Shown: positions 36,649 to 44,591 of the stretch, piece by piece
How positions within the stretch are numbered: the first letter of the stretch is position 1
How the letters are laid out: each line of letters starts with the position of its first letter
Origin: Microvirga arabica
Lineage (GTDB): Bacteria > Pseudomonadota > Alphaproteobacteria > Rhizobiales > Beijerinckiaceae
Direction of reading: 5' to 3'
Assembly (NCBI RefSeq): GCF_016811235.1
Contig: NZ_JAFBID010000013.1
Location: 42,651 to 106,650 of the forward strand
DNA length: 64,000 nucleotides
The notes under the pieces: generated by a model
Seen by the model: only the letters and a program-made list of their open reading frames with translations
What the model was told of the DNA's origin: nothing
The model's database searches: none
Position numbers and translations under genes: made by a program

Positions 36649-37421
36649 GCGGGGCTCACCCCTCTCAGTGGCTCCAGGGCGCGCGCGTCGCCCAGATAGG
36701 CGCGCTTGACCTGCTCGTCCTGCCGGACCTCGTCAGGCGTTCCGGAGGCGATGATCTGGCCACGCAGGAGCACCAGCACGCGGCCCGCATGGCCGAAGAC
36801 CACGTCCATGTCGTGCTCGGTGAAGAGAACCCCGATGCCCTGGGATTCGGCGATTGCAGCGGTGAGGTCCATGAGCGCCGCCCGCTCCCGCGGAGCCATG
36901 CCGGCGGTGGGCTCGTCCATCAGGAGCAGTTTGGGCTGGCCGGCGAGCGCAATGGCGAGCTCCACCCGCTTCACGTCGCCATAGGCGAGCGCGGAACACG
37001 GAGTATCCGCCGCCTCCGCCATGCCGACCCGTGAGAGCAGCTCGACGGCCTTGTCGCGATGGCGCTCGCGAGCCGGGCTCCAGAGGCCGTGGCTCTGGCG
37101 GTAGCAGCTGATGAGCGCCATCTGGACGTTCTCGGCAGCAGACATGGACAGGAAGGTCTGCGCCACCTGGAAGGTGCGCCCCACGCCGCGGCGGAAGCGC
37201 TTCTGCGGCGACGCGTGGGTGATGTTCTGCCCGTCGAGCAGAACCTGTCCGCGGTCGGGCCGCAGCTGGCCGCCGACCATGTTGAACACGGTGGATTTGC
37301 CGGCACCGTTCGGTCCGATGATGGCCAGCATTTCACCCCGCGTGACCGTGAAGCTCACGTCGCGTGCCGCCACCACGCCGCCGAAGGATTTGTGCAGACC
37401 TTGTACCGCAAGAAGCGTCAT
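36645..37421 (-). CDS. livG: Branched-chain/amide-type ABC transporter ATPase (LivG-like)
   Basis: 258 residues: Walker A GPNGAGKSTVFNM, LivG-type degenerate signature LAYGDVKRVELAIAL in place of LSGGQ, Walker B LLLMDEPTAGMAPRER, and FTEHDMDVVFGHAGRVLVL. The ATG at 37421 overlaps the stop of the permease gene (ATGA). Confidence 0.92.
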   Translation of the reverse strand: MTLLAVQGLHKSFGGVVAARDVSFTVTRGEMLAIIGPNGAGKSTVFNMVGGQLRPDRGQVLLDGQNITHASPQKRFRRGVGRTFQVAQTFLSMSAAENVQMALISCYRQSHGLWSPARERHRDKAVELLSRVGMAEAADTPCSALAYGDVKRVELAIALAGQPKLLLMDEPTAGMAPRERAALMDLTAAIAESQGIGVLFTEHDMDVVFGHAGRVLVLLRGQIIASGTPDEVRQDEQVKRAYLGDARALEPLRGVSPA

Positions 37422-39265
37422 GTCCGCGCCCCCCACCAGTCGCGAACGGTGCCGACAAGACCGCGCGGGAAGATGAGAACCATGGCGATGATGCTCAGGC
37501 CCAGCAGCAGCCGCCAGAGCGGCGTGAGCGGCATGATCCAGTCACGCAGGCCGTGCAGGGCCGCGGCACCCACGAGCGGCCCCATCACGGTCTGGATGCC
37601 GCCCAGCAGCAGCATGGTGAGCGCGTCCACGGAGGTGGAGATGCCAAGCAGGCTTGGATCGACCGAGCCACGGGAAAACGCATAGATGCCGCCGGCAAGG
37701 CCCGCCGCGGCACCGGCAATGGTGAATGCGAACCAGCGGTGCTGGCGGATCTTGAGACCGATGGCCTCCGCGCGGGCTTCCGAGTCGCGGGCTGCGCGCA
37801 AGGAATAGCCGAACGGCGCGTCGATGATGCGTTTCAGAAGCAGCACCGTGATAACGGTCAGGACCGCGGTCAGGAGATAGTAGGGGATTGGCCCGCTTGC
37901 CCAGGGCGAGGGCCAGACACCCACGATGCCGTTGTCGCCGCCGGTCACCTCCACCCATTGGAACGCGACCGCATAGAGAATCTGCGCGGCGGCCAGGGTC
38001 ATCATGGCGAGATAGATGCCGGACAGGCGCACCACGAAGGCGCCGACCAGAGCGGCGCCCAGTGCCGCCAGCGCAAGGCCGAGCGGCAGCGCCGCCTCCA
38101 TCGAGACCCCGTACCATTTGACCGCGAGCGCTGCCCCATAGGCCCCGAGGCCGAAGAAGGCCGCATGGCCGAAGCTCACGATGCCGCCGACGCCGATGAG
38201 AAGCTGCAGGCTGAAGGCGAAAAGCGCGAAGATCAGGATCTCGGTGGCCACCTTCAGGAGATAGGCATCCGCCACCAGCGGGAAGGCGGCGAGGATCGCC
38301 ATGAGGGTGATCAGAATGAAGGAGCGGCCCGCCAGCGGCCTGCGGCTTGCGATGCCCACCGCGTGAGTGCCCCCAATGATTTCGGCGCGTCCGAAGAAAC
38401 CGTAAGGCCGGATCGCCAGCACCACGGCCATGAGCAGGAAGACGACAACGAGCGTGCTCTTGGGAAAGATCAGGATGCCGAAGGCCTGCAGCTGCCCGAT
38501 GACGAGCGCGGCCAGAAAGGCGCCCGGCACGCTGCCCATGCCGCCCACCACCGTGACGACGAAGGCTTCGGCGATGATCGACAGGTCCATGCCCGTATTC
38601 GCCGACACGCGCGGGATCTGCAGCGCGCCGCCGAGGCCTGCAAGGAACGCGCCGAGAAACAGCGTGCCGGTGAACAGCAGGGCCTGATTGACGCCGAGCG
38701 ACGCCACCATGTCGCGATCCTGCGTGGCCGCGCGCACCAGGACGCCGAAGCGGGTCTTGCGCAGAAGAAGCCACACGAGGCCGAGCACGATGGGGCCGGC
38801 GGCGATCAATACGAGTTCGTAGGAGGGAAAGCGTCGTCCCAGAATCTCCACCGGCGCGCGCAGGCCCGGTGCGCGTGGCCCGAGAATGTCCTGCGGGCCG
38901 AATACCTGCACCACGAGATCCTGCACCACGAGCACGACACCGAAGGTGGCAAGGAGCTGGAAGAGTTCCGGCGCGCCGTAGATGCGCCGCAGGAGCAGGA
39001 CCTCGATGATGACGCCGATGAGGCCGACGATGATCGCCGAGGCCAGGATGCCGGCCCAGAAGGTCACGGGCCCGAAGGAGAGTTCGAGCAGCCGCGGCAC
39101 CAGGGTCGCGGCCGTGTAGGCGCCGATCATGTAGAGCGAACCGTGCGCGAAGTTCACGATCCGCGTGACGCCGAAGACGATCGTCAGGCCGCAGGCGGTG
39201 ATGAAGAGCGAGGAGGCGCTGGACAGGCCGCTGAGGGCCTGAACGGCGAGGAAGGCGGGGTCCAC
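37418..39265 (-). CDS. Fused LivH-LivM-type ABC permease
   Basis: 615 residues joining both permease subunits of a branched-chain-type importer in one chain. Residues 1-290 are LivH-like (VTRIVNFAHGSLYMIGAYTA; GGMGSVPGAFLAALVIG) and residues 310-615 LivM-like (VSFGHAAFFGLGAYGAALAVKWYG; ARDSEARAEAIGLKIRQHRWFAFTIAGAAAGLAGGIYA). The start is GTG at 39265. Its Shine-Dalgarno-like GGGGAGGG, six bases upstream, belongs to the inverted repeat that bounds the DUF559 gene. Substrate unknown; the adjacent divergent amidase suggests an amide or amino-acid-like compound. Confidence 0.9.
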   Translation of the reverse strand: MDPAFLAVQALSGLSSASSLFITACGLTIVFGVTRIVNFAHGSLYMIGAYTAATLVPRLLELSFGPVTFWAGILASAIIVGLIGVIIEVLLLRRIYGAPELFQLLATFGVVLVVQDLVVQVFGPQDILGPRAPGLRAPVEILGRRFPSYELVLIAAGPIVLGLVWLLLRKTRFGVLVRAATQDRDMVASLGVNQALLFTGTLFLGAFLAGLGGALQIPRVSANTGMDLSIIAEAFVVTVVGGMGSVPGAFLAALVIGQLQAFGILIFPKSTLVVVFLLMAVVLAIRPYGFFGRAEIIGGTHAVGIASRRPLAGRSFILITLMAILAAFPLVADAYLLKVATEILIFALFAFSLQLLIGVGGIVSFGHAAFFGLGAYGAALAVKWYGVSMEAALPLGLALAALGAALVGAFVVRLSGIYLAMMTLAAAQILYAVAFQWVEVTGGDNGIVGVWPSPWASGPIPYYLLTAVLTVITVLLLKRIIDAPFGYSLRAARDSEARAEAIGLKIRQHRWFAFTIAGAAAGLAGGIYAFSRGSVDPSLLGISTSVDALTMLLLGGIQTVMGPLVGAAALHGLRDWIMPLTPLWRLLLGLSIIAMVLIFPRGLVGTVRDWWGART

Positions 39266-39268
39266 CGG

Positions 39269-39697
39269 CTACCCTCCCCTTGAGGGGGAGGGTCGGCCGT
39301 CAGGCCGGGGTGGGGTGGGAAGCGCGACGGCTTCGGATTGAGGCGAGCCATACAGGGCCGCGTGAATGGTGTCGAGAACGCCGTTCATGTTCTCGATGAG
39401 TTCGGTGTTCCAGAAGCGGATGACGCGGTAGCCCTCGCTTTCGAGCCAGCGGGTACGGGCTTCGTCCTTGGCGGCAATGTCATCATGAGAGTGATGGCCG
39501 CCGTCGAGTTCGATGAGGAGACGGGCCTTCAGGCAGGCAAAGTCCGCCACATAGGGGCCGATGGGAACTTGGCGGCGAAAGTGGCTGCCGTAGACGGAGA
39601 TGTTCTTCAGAGCGCGCCAGAGGGCCTGCTCCGGCTCGGCGGCATTCGAGCGAAGCTGTTTTGCTCTCTCACGTCTGAAGCGGTTGATGTTCGACAT
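39269..39697 (-). CDS. DUF559 endonuclease-like protein inside an inverted-repeat unit
   Basis: 142 residues of the DUF559 family, related to Vsr/PD-(D/E)XK nucleases. The active-site pattern is D52 (YVADFACL) and E63-x-D65 (LIELDGGHH), with FRRQVPIGPYVADF conserved in the family. The last 16 residues (PTPPRPDGRPSPSRGG) are encoded by the left repeat. Either ATG 39697 or a GTG at 39727 inside the right repeat could be the start; neither has a strong Shine-Dalgarno before ATG 39697. It interrupts an ABC importer operon between the binding protein and permease genes, with the same orientation. Function unknown. Confidence 0.88.
   Translation of the reverse strand: MSNINRFRRERAKQLRSNAAEPEQALWRALKNISVYGSHFRRQVPIGPYVADFACLKARLLIELDGGHHSHDDIAAKDEARTRWLESEGYRVIRFWNTELIENMNGVLDTIHAALYGSPQSEAVALPTPPRPDGRPSPSRGG
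39270..39318. repeat. Left inverted repeat of the DUF559 unit
   Basis: 49 bases beginning TACCCTCCCCTTGAGGGGGA. It contains two hairpins, CCCTCCCC/GGGGAGGG and CGGCC-GTCA-GGCCG, and ends GGGGTGGGGTGG. Aligned with the reverse complement of the right repeat it matches at 45 of 49 columns (three mismatches and one gap, counted by eye). Confidence 0.92.
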
Positions 39698-39718
39698 GAC
39701 TGGTTTTCTGTTGTGGTG

Positions 39719-39766
39719 CCACCCCACCCCGACCTGCGGTCGACCCTCCCCCTCAAGAGGAGGGTA
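39719..39766. repeat. Right inverted repeat of the DUF559 unit
   Basis: 48 bases, inverted copy of 39270-39318, ending CCTCAAGAGGAGGGTA. Both outer ends carry TA. It lies between the binding-protein stop (39776) and the DUF559 start, and includes a possible GTG start at 39725-39727. Confidence 0.92.
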
Positions 39767-39775
39767 AAGGCGCGG

Positions 39776-40981
39776 CTAGTCCTTCCGAACCGCCTTCACC
39801 TCGGCCTCCGTCGGCATGAACGAGGCGCCGTCCTTGTAAGCCCAGTCGGTCATGCCGCCGGCAGCGCCTTTCAACACGAGCTTGCCGACCCAGGCGCCCA
39901 TGGTGGCTTGGTTGTCGATGCCGCGCATGGTGACGGGCCCGATCACGGTGTCGAATTTCGCGTCCTCGAGCGCCTTGATCACGGCTTCCGTCTCTGTGGA
40001 ACCGGCACGCTCGATGGCGTCGCGGATCATGGTCATGACCATGTAGCCGAGGAGCGAGCCGAGGCGCGGCGTGTCGTTGTACTTGGCGCGGTAGGCGTCG
40101 ATGAAGGCCTTGTGCTTCGGGTCTTTGATCTCGTCCCAGGGGTAGCCGGTCACGGTCCAGCCCTCGGGCACCTCGTCCTTGAGCGGCAGGAGCCATTCGG
40201 GCTCGCCGGTCAGGAGCGAGAGAACGGTCGCGCCTTCGAAAAGCCCGCGGGTGTTGCCCTCACGGACGAACTGGGTGAGGTCGGGGCCGAAGAGCACGTT
40301 GAAGATGCCGTCGGGCTTGGCCTGCTCGATGGCGGACGCGGTGGCGCCCGCCTCGATCTTTCCGAGCGCCGGGTACTGCTCGGCGACGATCTGGGCTCCG
40401 GGCACCCGCTCCTGGATCAGGCGCTTGAACACGGCGGCTGCCGACTGCCCGTACTCGTAGTTCGGCGCCACGATGGCCCAGCGCTTGGCCCCGGAGGCCT
40501 TGGCCTGATCCACCAGCATGCCGACCTGCATGAAGTTGTTGGGCCGGATGCGGAAGGTGTAGCGGTTGCCTTGAGCCATCGTCACGGCGTCGGTGAGCGG
40601 TTCGGCCGCGATATAGACGATCTTCTTCTGGTTGGCATAGTCGGCCATAGCGACGCCGACATTGGACAGGAAGGAGCCGAACAGGAGCGAGACGCCCTCG
40701 CGGCTCACGAGTTCGTCGGCCACCCGCGTGGCGCTGCCCGTCGTCGCGCCGTCGTCGCGGGAGATGATCTCGATCCTGCGGCCCAGCACGCCGCCCTTGG
40801 CATTGATCTCGTCCAGAGCCATCTGCCAGCCGTTGCGGTAGGGCACCGTGAAGGCCGCCCACTGCGCATAGGAGTTCAGCTCGCCGATCTTGATCGGAGC
40901 CTGCTGCGCCTGAGCCGCCGGTGCTCCGAGGGCGAGCGCCGCTCCAAGAGCAAGCCAGCGGATCGTCGATATCGTCGCCAT
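39776..40981 (-). CDS. Branched-chain/amide-type ABC transporter substrate-binding protein
   Basis: 401 residues with a Sec signal peptide (MATISTIRWLALGAALALGAPAAQA). Type I periplasmic-binding fold (Leu/Ile/Val- and amide-binding Peripla_BP_6): PIKIGELNSYAQWAAFTVPYRNGWQMALDEINAKGGVLGRRIEIISRDD and RWAIVAPNYEYGQSAAAVFKRL. The start at 40981 was chosen to place the signal peptide at the N-terminus. First gene of the importer operon; the permease and ATPases follow after the DUF559 unit. The divergent amidase starts 156 bases away. Confidence 0.92.
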   Translation of the reverse strand: MATISTIRWLALGAALALGAPAAQAQQAPIKIGELNSYAQWAAFTVPYRNGWQMALDEINAKGGVLGRRIEIISRDDGATTGSATRVADELVSREGVSLLFGSFLSNVGVAMADYANQKKIVYIAAEPLTDAVTMAQGNRYTFRIRPNNFMQVGMLVDQAKASGAKRWAIVAPNYEYGQSAAAVFKRLIQERVPGAQIVAEQYPALGKIEAGATASAIEQAKPDGIFNVLFGPDLTQFVREGNTRGLFEGATVLSLLTGEPEWLLPLKDEVPEGWTVTGYPWDEIKDPKHKAFIDAYRAKYNDTPRLGSLLGYMVMTMIRDAIERAGSTETEAVIKALEDAKFDTVIGPVTMRGIDNQATMGAWVGKLVLKGAAGGMTDWAYKDGASFMPTEAEVKAVRKD

Positions 40982-41137
40982 CACGGCATCCCTTCCATCG
41001 CGAATGTGCCTGGATTTAGGGCCAACCGGGCCGAGAAGAAAGATACAAACTGCCAAGGTTGTTCAAATCCTGCCTTGCCCCTCACCGGGAGAGGATGACA
41101 CATTCGCACCTCCTTCGTTCCCTTAAGTGACAGACCG

Positions 41138-42322
41138 ATGCTCCTCGACCGCGATCCCGCCCATGCCTTCATGCCCTATCCGGCCGTTCCGGTTCCCCAT
41201 GCGCCGGCAGGGCCGCTGTCCGGCCTGACCTTTGCCGCCAAGGATCTGTTCGATGTCACGGGCTATCCGACGAGCGCGGGATCGCCCCACATGCTCGCCA
41301 TGTCGGGCATCAAGACCCGCACCGCCCTAACCGTGCAGAAGCTCCTCGATGCCGGTGCGCGCCTCGTGGGCAAAACGATCACGGACGAGCTCGCCTTCTC
41401 CATGAGCGGCAAGAACGCCCATTTCGGCACGCCGGTGAACGGCGGAGCGCCCGACCGGATTCCTGGCGGCTCGTCCTCCGGATCGGCGGCGGCCGTGTCG
41501 AACGGGTTGTGCGACTTCGCCCTCGGCACCGATACGGGCGGATCGGTGCGGGCACCGGCCAATCATTGCGGCCTCTTCGGCATTCGGCCGACTCATGCCC
41601 GGGTGAGCCTCGAACTCTGCCACGACCTTGCCCCCTCGTTCGACACCTGCGGCTACTTCACCCGTGACGGCGCCACCTTCGAGCGGGTGGGCGCGGTGCT
41701 GCTGGGCGAGGACACGACGCCTCTGCCACAGAAGCCTCGGGTGCTCCTGGCGCGGGACGCCATTGGGTTGCTGCACGCAGAGGTGCGGGACGCGCTCGCG
41801 CCGGCCCGGCGCCGGGCCGTGGCTGTGCTTGGCGAACCCGATGAGGTCGATGTCGCCACCGAGGGCTTCACGGCGCTCTACTGGGCCATGCGCTACATCC
41901 AGAGCCGGGAGGCCTGGACGGTCGATGGACCGATGATCGAGCGCTACCATCCGCCCCTCGGACCGGGCGTGGCCGACCGGTTCGAATTCTCCAGGGCCGT
42001 GACCGACAGCCAGGTCGCGGAAGCCCAGGTGATTCGCGCTGCGTTCCGCAAGCGGTTCAGCGCCCTGCTCGACGGGGCCGTGCTGATCCTGCCGACCATG
42101 CCCGATATCGCGCCGCTCCTCACCGAGAGCGACGAGTCGCTGAACGATTACCGCAACAACGCCCTGAACCTGCTCTGCCTGTCGGTGCTGTCGGGCCTGC
42201 CGCAGGTGTCGATCCCGCTCGCCTCCCGCTCGGGTGCTCCGCTGGGATTGTCGATTATGGGGCCAGCCGGGTCGGACCTCGGTCTCGTGCGGCTGGCGCG
42301 GCGCATCGCCGAGAGCGCATAG
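41138..42322 (+). CDS. Amidase-signature family amidase
   Basis: 394 residues with the Ser-cisSer-Lys triad: Lys in LTFAAKDLFDV, cis-Ser in RIPGGSSSGSAAAVSNG and nucleophile Ser in LGTDTGGSVRAPANHCG. Slightly short for the family (usually 450-500), similar to other AtzF-like or glutamyl-tRNA-amidotransferase-like amidases. It releases ammonia from carboxamides. The divergent arrangement with the importer operon suggests hydrolysis of the imported compound; this is inference. The gap to the binding-protein gene (156 bases) probably holds both promoters. Confidence 0.88.
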   Translation: MLLDRDPAHAFMPYPAVPVPHAPAGPLSGLTFAAKDLFDVTGYPTSAGSPHMLAMSGIKTRTALTVQKLLDAGARLVGKTITDELAFSMSGKNAHFGTPVNGGAPDRIPGGSSSGSAAAVSNGLCDFALGTDTGGSVRAPANHCGLFGIRPTHARVSLELCHDLAPSFDTCGYFTRDGATFERVGAVLLGEDTTPLPQKPRVLLARDAIGLLHAEVRDALAPARRRAVAVLGEPDEVDVATEGFTALYWAMRYIQSREAWTVDGPMIERYHPPLGPGVADRFEFSRAVTDSQVAEAQVIRAAFRKRFSALLDGAVLILPTMPDIAPLLTESDESLNDYRNNALNLLCLSVLSGLPQVSIPLASRSGAPLGLSIMGPAGSDLGLVRLARRIAESA

Positions 42323-42397
42323 CTAACGGGACCCATCGGACACCGCCGGAGTTACCGGCACAGCGAGAAGCACATCACAAGCCTATAAGGGGAAGCC

Positions 42398-43279
42398 ATG
42401 ACGCATCCAGCCGTTCACCCGGAAACGCCTCATGTGGCGGTGGCCAGCGCCTGCGTGCTGGGAGAGGGACCGGTGTGGGATCACCGCTCGAACACCCTGT
42501 TCTGGGTCGACATCAAGAACCCTGGGGTGTGGCGCTACCGGCCGGACACGAAGGAGCATTTCCGGGTCGATGCGCCCGAGCGGATCGGCTTCATCGCTCT
42601 GACGCCTGACGAGGATGTGGTGATCGCAGGCTTCAAGTCGGGTCTTGCCCGGTTCAACCTCAAGACCGGCGCGGTCGAGCCTCTCGTGTCTCCCGACAAG
42701 GACAAGCCCAGCAACCGCATCAACGACGGCCATGTGGGGCCGGACGGAGCGATCTATTTCGGCACCATGGACGACGAGGAGGAGAATGCCTCCGGGGCCT
42801 TCTGGCGCTGGGACGGCAAGGAGCTGACCCAGTTCCATTCCGGCATCGTGGTTACCAACGGCCCAGCCTTTAGCCATGACGGACAGAGGATCTACGCGAC
42901 CGACACGACGGGCCAGACGATCTATGCTCTCGATGCCGGCGAAGGGCAGATCGGTGAGCCGCGTCCCTTCGCGCGCTTCGAGCAGAGCTGGGGCCATCCG
43001 GACGGCATGGCGGTCGATGCGGAGGGCCATGTGTGGGTCTGCCACTGGGGCGCCTCGCGCATCACGCGGTTTGCTCCTGATGGCACGGTGGAGCGCACCG
43101 TGTCGGTTCCCACCGCCCAGGTGACGAAATGCGCCTTCGGCGGGCCCGATCTCACCACGCTCTACATCACCACTGCGGCCATTGGGCGCGATCCGCAGAT
43201 CGACGTGATGGCGGGCCACCTCTTCAAGGTGGAGACCGGCGGCATCCGCGGGCTGAAGACCAACATCTTCGAAGGATAG
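42398..43279 (+). CDS. SMP-30/gluconolactonase-family lactonase
   Basis: 293 residues, six-bladed beta-propeller of the regucalcin family. Metal-site residues appear in LGEGPVWDHRSNTLFWVDI (Glu), VTNGPAFSHDGQRIYATDT (Asn) and GHPDGMAVDAEGHVWVCHWG (Asp). Such enzymes hydrolyse sugar-1,4/1,5-lactones in oxidative sugar pathways. It is followed 5 bases later by an aldose 1-epimerase, so the pair likely serves one sugar (arabinose, galactose or similar). No sugar dehydrogenase or transporter is adjacent. Confidence 0.9.
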   Translation: MTHPAVHPETPHVAVASACVLGEGPVWDHRSNTLFWVDIKNPGVWRYRPDTKEHFRVDAPERIGFIALTPDEDVVIAGFKSGLARFNLKTGAVEPLVSPDKDKPSNRINDGHVGPDGAIYFGTMDDEEENASGAFWRWDGKELTQFHSGIVVTNGPAFSHDGQRIYATDTTGQTIYALDAGEGQIGEPRPFARFEQSWGHPDGMAVDAEGHVWVCHWGASRITRFAPDGTVERTVSVPTAQVTKCAFGGPDLTTLYITTAAIGRDPQIDVMAGHLFKVETGGIRGLKTNIFEG

Positions 43280-43284
43280 GCACC

Positions 43285-44298
43285 ATGAGCATCGAGCACT
43301 TCGGCTCCCTCAACGGGCAGGATGTCCTGCAGGTCTCGCTCGCCGGTCCTGACGGCATGGAGATGAAGGTCCTGACATGGGGCGCGGTGGTGCGCGACCT
43401 CGTCGTGCCGTCCAAGGCCGGCTCCCAGAGGGTGGTGCTCGGGCTCAACTCCGTCGAGGATTACGTTGCCCATTCCCCCTATTTCGGCGCCATCGTCGGG
43501 CGCCACGCCAACCGCATCGGTGGCGCGTGCTTCACCCTGAACGGGGAGACCCATCGTCTCGATGCCAATGAGGGCCGCAATCAGCTGCATGGCGGCAGCA
43601 TGGGCTTCGGCACGCGGCTGTGGAGCCTCGTCGATCACACCGATGCCAGCGTCACCTTGAGTCTCGTGTCGGAGGATGGCGACATGGGCTACCCGGGCCG
43701 GCTTGTGGCTACCTGCACCTACACGCTCCTGCCCTCATGCGGGTTGCGGATCGTGCTGGAGGCCACCTGCGACCAGCCGACGCCCGTGAACCTCACCACC
43801 CATGGCTATTTCAACCTCGATGGCAGCGCGGACATCCTCGCCCATCACCTGATGATCGCCGCCGACTACACCACACCGACCCGTCCCGATCTCATCCCGA
43901 CTGGGGAGGTCCGGCGCGTGGCGAACACCGGCTACGACTTCACCACCTTGCGGCCCATCGGCGCGGCCGAGTTCATGCAGGAGCGCATCCTCTACGACAT
44001 CAACTACGTGCTTCATGGGCCCTATGGCGAGCTTCGGCATGCCGCGACCCTGGCATCGCTCAAGAGCGGCGTATCCATGGAACTCTGGACAACGGAGCCC
44101 GGTGTTCAGTTTTATGACGGTCACCTGATGGACCTGCCGGTGCGAGGCCTGGAAGGAGTCAGGTACGGCCGCCACGGAGGGCTCTGCCTGGAGCCGCAGC
44201 GCTTCCCCGACAGCCCCAATAAAGCCCATTTTCCGTCGTCTCTTCTGATGCCAGGACAGGTGTCTCGCCAGGTCAGCGAGTTGAGGTTCGCTCGCTGA
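43285..44298 (+). CDS. galM: Aldose 1-epimerase (mutarotase)
   Basis: 337 residues. Catalytic His in PVNLTTHGYFNLDGSADILAHHLMI and catalytic Glu in GGLCLEPQRFPDSPNKAHFPSSLLMPGQ, both classical GalM motifs; VGRHANRIGGACFTLNGETHRLDANEGRNQLHGG is the substrate-binding N-terminal block. Interconverts alpha and beta anomers of aldoses. The start at 43285 follows the lactonase stop by 5 bases, giving a two-gene operon. Confidence 0.94.
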   Translation: MSIEHFGSLNGQDVLQVSLAGPDGMEMKVLTWGAVVRDLVVPSKAGSQRVVLGLNSVEDYVAHSPYFGAIVGRHANRIGGACFTLNGETHRLDANEGRNQLHGGSMGFGTRLWSLVDHTDASVTLSLVSEDGDMGYPGRLVATCTYTLLPSCGLRIVLEATCDQPTPVNLTTHGYFNLDGSADILAHHLMIAADYTTPTRPDLIPTGEVRRVANTGYDFTTLRPIGAAEFMQERILYDINYVLHGPYGELRHAATLASLKSGVSMELWTTEPGVQFYDGHLMDLPVRGLEGVRYGRHGGLCLEPQRFPDSPNKAHFPSSLLMPGQVSRQVSELRFAR

Positions 44299-44383
44299 CG
44301 CAGGGAACTTTGCTCACGGGTGCGGGTTCTTCTTTGTAGGCGTTGCGTTTCCAGACAAACACAAACAGTAGGGGAAGGCGCCC

Positions 44384-44560
44384 ATGCCGGTGCTCGATGC
44401 AAAAGCCTTGGAAATCGATCCCAAGGGAATGGTTTTCCTCAAGAGCATCCTGCGCCCGCCCGTCTCTTCCGAGGTAACCCCAAAGGATAAGCCCCGCATC
44501 AGTCGCATCCGGCTTCACATGCCGCGACGGGTGCGCGAAGCCGTCACCGGGACGGCGTGA
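44384..44560 (+). CDS. Small hypothetical protein (58 aa)
   Basis: An ATG-to-TGA frame of 58 codons starting MPVLDAKALEIDPKGMVFLK and ending VREAVTGTA. A good Shine-Dalgarno (AGGGGAAGG, 44370-44378) lies five bases before the ATG. The protein is Lys/Arg/Pro-rich with no signal peptide or membrane segment. I do not recognise it. The translation signal and non-overlap with any other gene support it. Confidence 0.5.
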   Translation: MPVLDAKALEIDPKGMVFLKSILRPPVSSEVTPKDKPRISRIRLHMPRRVREAVTGTA

Positions 44561-44591
44561 CGGGCCCTGCCGAGCCCGCCACTTTTCTCAC

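Noticed and set aside
39270..39766. Classical IS element or group II intron for the DUF559 unit
   Set aside because: There is no DDE, HUH, serine/tyrosine recombinase or reverse transcriptase motif; the only protein is DUF559.
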